In this document: positions 55,994 to 64,000 of the stretch, in pieces
Position numbering within the stretch: position 1 is the first letter of the stretch
How the letters are laid out: every line of letters starts with the position of its first letter
NCBI GenBank assembly: GCA_021018815.1
Contig: JAITYX010000052.1
Location: 3,958,501 to 4,022,500 of the forward strand
Reading direction: 5' to 3'
Source of the DNA: Talinum fruticosum
Taxonomy: Eukaryota; Streptophyta; Magnoliopsida; Caryophyllales; Talinaceae
DNA: 64,000 nucleotides
The notes under the pieces: model-generated
Databases searched by the model: none
What the model was told of the DNA's origin: nothing
Seen by the model: the letters and a program-made list of their open reading frames with translations, nothing else
Program-made: the position numbers and the translations under genes

Positions 55994-58900
55994 ATGGACG
56001 GCCCTACGCATCGTAGATGGATGTATCGTAGGTTATTACCCGGTAGAGTTGGGTATAGACAAGAGTTTTTAGACGGGGTTGAGGAGTTTGATGCACATGC
56101 TAGAAGCCAATCGAATTTGTGCATAATCAACAATGTAGGTGTCCATGTCGCAAATGCGAAATCGGAAGTATAAGGATCCCGATGAAGTTAAGTTGCACCT
56201 CTATCAATATGGTTTTCATCCAAAATATTGGTATTGGACTAGTCATGGAGAAATAGATACTCATTTACATGAGGAGCAAACAATGGTTTCTAACGTATTC
56301 AACGACAACAAGTGGCGCCAATCATATGAACTACGGTGATGTTGAAACAAATATCGACCGTATGAATGATATGATCACAGTATGCCATGATCTCAAATCA
56401 AAACTCCACAAGTGAGCCTCCAAATACCCATGCCCAAAGTTTCTTTAATATGGTTGAGGCCGCGCAACGACCTTTGTGGGCGTGAAATGAAACTCACACC
56501 GAGTTGTCTCGCCACTGTTAGAATGTTGAGCATTAAGTCCGACTACAACATGCCTCAAAATTGCTTTAATGAAATTGCTCAACTTATGATAGAGATTTGT
56601 CCGCCTCGATAACCGAGTTCCTCGTGACATTCACCATGCAAAGAAGGTCATTAAAAATCTTGGGATGGATGTTCAAAAATTGATTGTTGTCGACAAGGTT
56701 GCATGTTGTTCTATAAAGAGGACAATGACCTTGATTCATGCAAGTTTTGTGGTCATGCGAGATGGAAGCGTCAAAGGGAAAGACATGGCAAAAGTCAAAG
56801 AACTCCATTTGCAAGGATGCATTACTTGCCGTTAATACCAAGACTTCAACGCTTATTTGCTTCAAAACCACGGCTAAACACATGAGATGGCATTATGAGA
56901 ATGTAAGAGAAGATGGTGTCCTCTCGTCATCCTTTAGATGGTGAAGCATGGAAACATTTTGATAGAGTTCACCCCGAATTTGCTATCGAACCTAGAAACA
57001 TAAGACTTGGTTTGTGTGCGGATGGGTTTAATCCATTCAGCCAACCCGCAAGGTCTTATTCAATCTGGCCGACCGTTGTTACGCCATATAATCTACCACC
57101 AGAGTTATGCATGACGACGCCTTATATGTTCTTGACATGTATCATACCAGAGCCGACGAATCCGAAAAATAAAATTGATGTGTACTTGCAGCCTCTTATT
57201 GATGAGTTGAAAACACTATGGGAAGATGGTGTTGAAACATATGATATTTCTAAAGGTGAGAACTTTCTCATGAAGGCTGCGTTGATGTGGACCATTAATG
57301 ATTTCCCGGTCTATGGTATGTTGTCCGGATGGAGTACGCATGGTGCCATGTCATGCCCGGTATGTATGAATAAAAAAAGCATTTAAACTTAGAAATGGCC
57401 GAAAATTTTCATGGTTTGATTTTCATCGGCGGTTTTTGCCCCGAAGTCACGCGTTTCGAAGGAACAAGCACATCGTTTACAAAAGGCAAAACCGTACATT
57501 CGGGTCCTCCTCGTCGTTATACAGGGGAAGAAATAAAACAATGGGTTGAAAACTTTCCCAAAGTAACGTAAGCGTAGGAAATTAACATTTCTGGGTTTAA
57601 AAAGGATCATAATTGGACAAAACAAAGCATATTTTGGGAGCTGCCATATTGGAAAGATCAATTGCTTCGCCATAACTTAGATGTGATGCACATTGAGAAG
57701 AACTTTTTGAGAATATAATTAACACCGTTATGGATATTCCCGGTAAAACAAAGGATGACATCAAGGCAAGAATGGATTTGGAAGAGTTGTGTGATCGTGT
57801 AGAGTTGAATTTAAAGCATGGAGTCACTGGTAAACTTCTCAAACCGAAGGCAAAATATGTGTTAATGTTGGAGCAGTAAGAGGGCAATATGTGAATGGGC
57901 AAGGGAGTTGAAAATGCCGATGATTACCGCTCTAACATTTCATACCTTGTCGACCCAAACTCCACTAAGTTCCATAGCATGAAAAGTCATGATTGTCATG
58001 TTTTCATGGAGAGCCTTCTTCCAATAGCATTTAGTGCACTCCCGGACGAGGTTTTAGCGCCTCTAATTGAAATTAGTGAGTTCTTCAAGAACCTTTGCTC
58101 ATCCGTTTTACTGGATGCGGAGTTAGAGCAAATGCATCGAAATATTTCAATAACCCTTTGTAAATTGGAAACAATATTTCCTCCCGGGTTCTTCAATGTG
58201 ATGGAACACCTGCCGGTTCATTTGGCGGAGGAAGCAAAATTGGGTGGTCCGGTACAGTATCGGTGGATGTATCCATTTGAGAGGTTCTTTGGCCGATCGA
58301 AGAGATCCATAGGAAACAAATCGAAGCCTCGAAGGGAGTATCGCCGAAAAGTACGCCCGATTTGAAGAAACACATTTTGCCTCTTACTATTTCGGCTCTA
58401 ACGTGCCTTGTATGCGCACTAGAAGTCGACGAAATGAGGACTGCGAAGTTCCAAACCACAATCCTACTCTTTCGGTATTCATACCGTAAGGTGCTCCAAT
58501 TGGGAAGTGCAATCCGCGTTTCCTTGATGATAAGGAAAAGACGGCCGCACATCCGCATGTTTTACCGAACTCGTGCCGAAGTTAAACCTTACCTTGAGTG
58601 AGTTTCTCTTGTCTAATGAACACTCGTTTGAATAATTTTATAGTTTAATTCAGTAACGATGATGTCATCTTAATAAAATCTTTGAACTCAACTCTATTCG
58701 AACACCAAAAACGAGCTATGTATGGTGATGTTAGTGATGCCGCAATTGATGCAATGGTGGAAAGTGAGTTCGAAGAGTGGTTCAACTGAGCTGTGAGTAT
58801 CATATGTTGTTACTTATTGCTCGTGCCACAACTTTATTAGTATCGGTTGTTCCATTGTAATAAACTAAACAAACACTATGTTATTGACACGCATTCATTG

Positions 58901-59700
58901 TTATCAAGTATATCATGATGAAAAGCATGTTTACTTGATGCAACTAGCTCAAGGTCCTTTAAGGAGAGTGAAAACATGGACAGCGTACACGGTGAATGGA
59001 ATGTTATTTCATACTAAGGCTTGAAATGAAGGGAGAATGACCTTCAATTGTGGTGTCTCGTGTGAAAGGAACTGATGGAGGACATGTTCAAAATAATTAC
59101 TACGGCATCTTGCAAGAGGTTGTTGAAGTTGAATATGTTGGTGAACCAATAAAAAGGTGTGTGCTGTTTAAATGCGATTGGTTTGACCCTAGTCGTCCTC
59201 GGGAACTCGGTGCCATAAATTTAGTTCGTATGTCGAAGTGCATCGTACAAGGCGGTATCGTAAGTACGATCCTTTCATATTTGCTAGCACCGCAACTCAG
59301 GTGTATTATATGTCATATCCACAAGGGGTCCCTAGAGAAAACCGAATTGGTTCGTCGTTGTGGCATCAAAACCAAGGGCCGTAGTTGATGACCAATATAC
59401 TATTCCCCGTGCATTCCAAGAGGATAGTATGGGTACAATCGATCCAATAATAGAAACTTTGCCGTAAACTTTGGTTGATAACTCAAGCTCAGCAGAAGAA
59501 TTAGTTGATGATTTTATTTTAAACCGAGAAGATGAGATTGAGGATGTTAGTGAAGAAGAGGAAGGTGAAGAAGATGAAGAAGGGGAATGGGATGATGACA
59601 ATATCACCGATGATGAAGAAGAACATACCCTATTCAATGACGCCGAAGAGGATAGTGAAGAAGATGATGATAAGACTGATGATGAGGATGATGAGTAGTT
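55994..59700 (+). pseudogene. TNP2: CACTA tnp2-type transposase gene, degenerate
   Basis: The start at 55994 (MDGPTHRRWMYRRLLPGR) opens a Transposase-associated zinc domain (CPCRKCRNRKYKDPDEVKLH, YGFHPKYWYWTSHGE). The tnp2 core follows at 56510-57890 (FPLIPRLQRL in shifted frame, LCADGFNPFSQPARSYSIWP, HNLDVMHIEKN), then DUF4218-like (SMKSHDCHVFMESLLPIAFS, VQYRWMYPFERF) and DUF4216-like (NNYYGILQEVVEVEYVGEP, CDWFDP) parts, and an acidic tail at 59471-59698. The ATG of the acidic frame lies upstream in another frame. More than six stops or frameshifts break the line, so no active transposase can be made. The layout matches complete autonomous CACTA genes. Confidence 0.92.
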
Positions 59701-59943
59701 GATAATGTGCTTTTGTTGGGTTTGTTTTTTATTGTACAACTTTCATTTATGTTGTCATCGAATGAATTCTTATTAATGTAATGAAGGTGAAACCATTGAA
59801 GCGTACTTTATTCACATGCTTCGATTTATATCTAACGCTTACATGTGCATATGTTTACTATTGTTTATATGTTGTTCTATATGAAATCACTTGAACCGTT
59901 GGATGTTTACTAATAGTGTGAATTACTTGTTTATGTACAGAAA

Positions 59944-61812
59944 AATGGAGAGAGGTAGAGGCGGAACCAAAAGATCGCCTACTCTGGGAAGGGCTAGAAA
60001 CACCTCTACCGATGGGGAAGGTATGATGTCGCACTTCTACCCCTCTCAAAACCCTCGGAACCTTCAAACTCCCGCCGGTGGAGCACTATCTCCACACTCC
60101 CCTCACAACCAAACTCCATTGGGGGTTATTTATTCCCAACCCTCCCTTTTTCCAACTCTTAAATTTCCCACACATGCAAAACCCACTGGGTGGGCCTTTC
60201 TTTCTAAACCCTCCATATTCTCAAGCAACCCCATATGTACTCAAATCCATCGAGTACATATACATATCACCAATATGGTACAAATAATGTACCACGCATC
60301 CACGTTGGTTCCGAACAACGGCCACCACAAATGCCTACAAATGAAGGACCAACCGATACAGGGAACGAGGATCCTTGTCTTCAATTAAGTAGCGCTAGCA
60401 ACCGAGAAAAATCCGAATTGAGCCGGATGGTGAAGGGTGAGTGTGATAATAAATAATAAAATAAAATAAGCATATTAGTTATTAGTTGAACTAACTATTT
60501 TATATGTTTAATTGTTTAGGTTCTACCCCATTGACAAAGTTGTAGGTACAATTTCCCACATCTTCCAAAGCAAATACGATGGAGCTTGGCCTACATGGGG
60601 TAAAGTCCCTCGATCACAACGTGATCAATGGTTTTATGAGTTTAAGGTAATGACACATCATTAGTTTTCTCCAGCTCAGTATAACATAATTACTTATTAT
60701 GCATGTTCGAACATTATATTTTAATTTCATAACGTATAAACCACATTTTTATTTATATAGAAATTTTTCACTTGGTTGCTAACCGATGAAGTCCAAATCG
60801 AAGAAATTTTGAAAAGAAAGGCAGTGATCGCTTGAAGGACTTCATGCTCAAGGCAAGGAAAACTAAGAAGAAGTCGAAATGGTTGGGTGACAACTATTGG
60901 CGCGAGTTGCTCGAATATTGGGAAACCGCTGAGTACAAGAAGTTCTACGAGCAAGCTCGAAAAACCGTCATGCCGATCGTGGGGACTTGGTTCATCACTC
61001 CATACGTGTGGCTCAATCCCTATGACGGAGCATAAGCCCCGATTTGTATGTACCCCTTTCTTATTGATTATGCATGCAACCGTTAACATGTTCATATTGG
61101 TAAATTGATTCTCTACTAACTTGTTTTCAATTTTAGATGAAGGAGCTTAAAGGAGTTCAGCCTCTACCGACCCAACTATTTGCACGCACGCACAAAACAA
61201 AAAAGGACGAATGGGTGGACAAAAATCCAAGGCCATTTACATGAGTAACCGTATATATGAATTCCGCATATTTTTCTATCTATTGTTTTCGTTAACAACC
61301 TCGTGATATTTACATGCCTAAAATATTTATATTATATTCAGGAGAAGTTTCAAAAAGAGTGGGAAGAGTTGCAAAACACTCAACCCACTTAAACTTCCAA
61401 TGATGACCCCAACTCTTCCGAGGATCATGTATCCACCCCTTCACTACAAGAGTTGTGGGTCAAAGCAAATGCGAACAAGAAAGGTCGCATTTATGGATTT
61501 GGATCTCGAGGCTAGAAACTTGAAACCAACAATGCCCTTCAAATCACCGAAACCTTCTACTACAGATGACTCGTAATGGAGAGCAACCGTGCATAATTTA
61601 AATTCTGAGGTACATCAATGGATTGAGCATCGCCGGATGCTTGAGTTACAAAATCGGCATCCGAAGGCACAAGTCAACAGCTCACTGAGCCAATAGCACG
61701 TATGAATGAATTTCTGCAATCTCAGCAAGCATCCGGATCTCACCGTCGACCACCACAACCACAAGAAGAAGAGGAAGAGGAAGAGGAAGAGGATGAGGAA
61801 GAGGATGAGTGA
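59944..61812 (+). pseudogene. CACTA second gene (Transposase_24-type), degenerate
   Basis: The start at 59944 (MERGRGGTKRSPTLGR) leads to a Pro/Asn-rich region. After probable introns (60447-60519, 60647-60759) the line continues with FQSKYDGAWPTWGKVPRSQR, FTWLLTDEVQIEEI, and, in another frame, KWLGDNYWRELLEYWETAEY. 61138-61500 holds the family core QLFARTHKTKKDEW, FQKEWEELQN, LQELWVKANANKKGRIYGFG. The end (61740-61812) is Glu-rich. In related elements this protein binds subterminal repeats. Frameshifts near 60834 and stops near 61242 and 61390 break it. Confidence 0.8.
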
Positions 61813-62074
61813 ATTCAAATGTGAACTTTTGTATATATTGGTGATCATCACTTTGCGAACTATTTACAAATTTGTTTTAACTATGTTATGGTTGTTGATG
61901 ATGTTAAATATGTAAGTTGGATTTGTATATCCAACTTTGATGAATTATTTGTGGCCGACATATGTAAATGCCAAATGTAAGTATCACTTATGTGAATGGT
62001 GGATTTGTATATCCATTCACAATGTTCCGTACTAGGATAACGAATAATTAGCTAATAATATTTAAAATTTTTCA
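61813..62074. other. CACTA 3' untranslated stretch
   Basis: AT-rich, no gene. GGATTTGTATATCCA occurs twice (about 61919 and 62001). Confidence 0.5.
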
Positions 62075-62461
62075 CGTAACGACGACGGATCGGCGACGGA
62101 TTAGCGACGGTCGGTTCCAATTAGCGACGGAACTTAGCGACGGAATCTGGGAAATTCCATCGCTAATTAGCGACGGGTATCAGCGACGGAAATCGGCGAC
62201 TGAATCCCCAAATTTCGTCGCTAAATCAACGACGGAAAGGTTTTCCGTCGCTGATTTCTATCGGCTATCGAACGAGAATCTGCCGCTAATCCGTCGCTAA
62301 TTGGCGACGGACTTGAAAACTTCCGTCGCTGATATTTAGCGACTCGCTTTTCAACGACGGAACTGTTCGTCGCTATTTCCGTCGCTAATTGCGAAATTAC
62401 GTCGCTAATAACTAACATTCCGTCGCTATTTCCGTCGCTAATATGTTGTTTTCTAGTAGTT
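62075..62461. repeat. Right subterminal repeats and terminus of the large CACTA
   Basis: About twenty copies of GCGACGGA or TCCGTCGC in both orientations, ending TTTTCTAGTAGTT. The copy number is higher than at the left end. Confidence 0.9.
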
Positions 62462-62464
62462 TAA

Positions 62465-63499
62465 TAAGATTTAATTCTATTAATGAAAGAACTCCTTCTT
62501 CAAGACTTTCGGAAAAAGAGGTCCGAGGAAGGTACTCCCTTTCAATGCCTTCAAGGTCTACTAATTATGATTATTTAAAAGATAATCAAGAAGAAGATTC
62601 CTCATCCTCAAAAATTTATTACAAATCACCAATAGCAGTAACCAATTGAAGAAGATAATTCATCAATAGGTTCTCCTACTCATTCAGTTATGCAACCTCC
62701 TTCATATTCTTCTATTAATGTTATTTCAAAGCCCTTTGAAATTAATAAAGATTATTTAAGAAAAGATTTCGATTCAATTGAGAATAGAGATAAAAAAGAA
62801 TGGTTTTTATCTCATTTCGATTTAAAAGCTCAAGCATTCATAACGCAAGAATGGTATTCATTAATGGAAAGAATTGAATGCAATATTCTATTCTTTACAT
62901 GGTGGACCATGTTTGCTCAAGAAAATAATTTACCGGATCCTCATGATATTAAAGAAATTAATACTAATCAAAATCTTAGCAAAAAATGGACGTTATTAGA
63001 TGGAAATATATTTCACTCTATAACTCCTCCTTTACAAGAGATTTTGATTCCTACGCATCAACGTAATATTCCTGCTGCTCCATTCAAAATAGGAAGAAAA
63101 GATCCAGATAATTCTCAAGTAGAATTAGAAGATATTAAAAAAGTTTATCATCAAAATAATTACACTAATCAAGTTTTACATACAGTTTCTCAACAAGCTA
63201 ATACAGATTCTACTCAAATTGAGGCTCCTTCTGTTCAAAAAAGAAGAACAAATCAAATTAATAAAAAGAAACAATTCAATCGTACTACTAATAATAAAGC
63301 AAATACTCCTAACATAACTCCGAAGAAAAATATTCCAAAAAAGAAAACTACTAATAAAACTACTTGTTTCAAATACGGAAAACCAGGTCATTATGCAAAA
63401 AATTGCAAAGTTAAAGAAAAATTAAATGAAATTTGTGGTGCTAACCATGAAATTCAAGAAAAGATTATTTCTTTGTTAATAAGACAATGGTCTTTATGA
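62465..63499 (+). pseudogene. Pararetrovirus coat-protein region
   Basis: 62465-62648 continues the virus after the CACTA as a Ser-rich linker ending in a TGA. 62690-63499 is 269 codons open: a central part with EWYSLMERIECNILFFTWW, a Lys/Asn-rich basic section and a zinc knuckle CFKYGKPGHYAKNC near 63364-63405. The second knuckle Cys is Tyr (Y), which should impair zinc binding. Coat protein packages the viral genome. The stop at 63497 interrupts what was a longer polyprotein. Confidence 0.82.
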
Positions 63500-64000
63500 A
63501 TTAGAAAGTAATTCAAGTGATTATTCATCGGAAATGAATCATCCAGAATCTGTTACAAATGTATCAATATGATTAATACTACTAAAAATGAAAAAGAATT
63601 TTTATTAGATTTAATTGAACAAATTCAAGATCCAGAACTAAGAAAAGAATATTTAGAAAAACTCAAAAGTATTTTAATAAAAGAAGATTTATTAAAAGTT
63701 ACTCCTCGTAGCTATCAGTATTAATAAAATATTTGAAAAATATGATACTCCAAATATTTTAAAAGTAGTTAATATTCAAGACTTAAAAATGGAAGTCAAT
63801 AACCTCAAAGAACAAATTAAAGAGATTAATCAAAATTTATGTTTCCTTCAAACTAAAGACTTAGAATTAGAAACAAGATTATCATTAATTGAAAATAAAT
63901 CAAGTTCTCCAAATGTTGATGAAGACACTCCAAGTTCTTCTAATCAACAATTTATTTCCACAATTAATCACATTAATTATCAAAAATGGTATATTTACAT
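63500..64000 (+). pseudogene. Pararetrovirus polyprotein, linker before protease
   Basis: 63569-63723 reads EKEFLLDLIEQIQDPELRKE and then stops after RSYQY. The next frame continues INKIFEKYDT, a helical, charged section (NLKEQIKEINQNLCFLQ) and a Ser-rich stretch. It ends with QFISTINHINYQKWYI at the window edge, the usual run-in to the viral aspartic protease. The protease itself lies beyond the window. Confidence 0.75.

Larger units (their letters stand above)
54401..62461 (+). mobile_element. Large CACTA transposon inserted in the pararetrovirus, 8061 bases
   Basis: The left end CACTACTACAAAACTG at 54401 and the right end TTGTTTTCTAGTAGTT at 62446-62461 are inverted (last base T instead of G). 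TAA is duplicated at 54398-54400 and 62462-62464. TAGCGACGGA repeats crowd both ends. It encodes a tnp2-type transposase and a Transposase_24-type protein in the same orientation, both degenerate. Confidence 0.95.
52686..64000 (+). mobile_element. Endogenous pararetrovirus (Caulimoviridae), degenerate, split by a CACTA
   Basis: The order is promoter with TATA, leader, tRNA-Met primer site, movement-protein region, coat-protein region with zinc knuckle, then the region before protease. This fits an integrated caulimovirid, probably Florendovirus- or Petuvirus-like because the movement and coat parts belong to one long coding line. Frameshifts and stops interrupt it at several points. A CACTA at 54401-62461 separates the movement-protein end from the coat region. 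The polymerase would lie right of the window. Confidence 0.82.

Noticed and set aside
60078..60287. Separate small gene inside the CACTA second gene
   Set aside because: Alternative frame of the Pro-rich region that continues the 59944 line after a frameshift.

Overview
The window is nuclear DNA of a flowering plant, probably a eudicot. It is dominated by transposable elements: Ty3/gypsy Athila, Ty1/copia, CACTA, hAT, Mutator and Tourist types. Between them lie an endogenous caulimovirus copy and two host genes with plant-style splice signals, TATA boxes and CT-rich leaders. Nothing bacterial is present. Almost every long open frame belongs to a transposon and is broken by frameshifts or stops.

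Layout. 1-1484 looks like a minus-strand LTR, followed by a very long ATT microsatellite (1485-2460). 2461-14200 is a decayed Athila element with a 5'-truncated left LTR, a tRNA-Asp type primer site, gag, protease, RT, RNase H, integrase, a post-pol ORF and a full right LTR. 14201-17140 is a copia remnant with an LTR. 17661-21203 is a decayed CACTA element whose right end sits in a second partial copy of that copia LTR (21204-21653). 22320-22744 is a Tourist-type MITE. 25561-26153 is a STIG1-like secreted cysteine-rich gene carrying one frameshift. 26762-28407 holds non-autonomous and fragmentary CACTA ends.

The most informative region is 30515-50005. On the minus strand I can place nine exons of one host gene, a ZFWD-type protein with CCCH zinc fingers and WD40 repeats. 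The exons are scattered because a MULE lies in intron 4, a short hAT in intron 5, a larger hAT in intron 7 and a whole copia element in intron 8, while a Tourist MITE sits inside exon 6. Subtracting the elements and their target duplications leaves introns of only about 70-220 bases. The gene also has frameshifts and stops, so it is a pseudogene or an allele in decay.

From 52610 to the right edge is an endogenous pararetrovirus: a TA repeat, a promoter with TATA box, a tRNA-Met primer site, a movement-protein region, then coat-protein and downstream polyprotein regions. It is split by an 8.06-kb CACTA element (54401-62461) with a TAA target duplication. The CACTA element carries decayed tnp2 and Transposase_24-type genes. 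The genes do not form a pathway; the window records successive insertions, many with recoverable target-site duplications.
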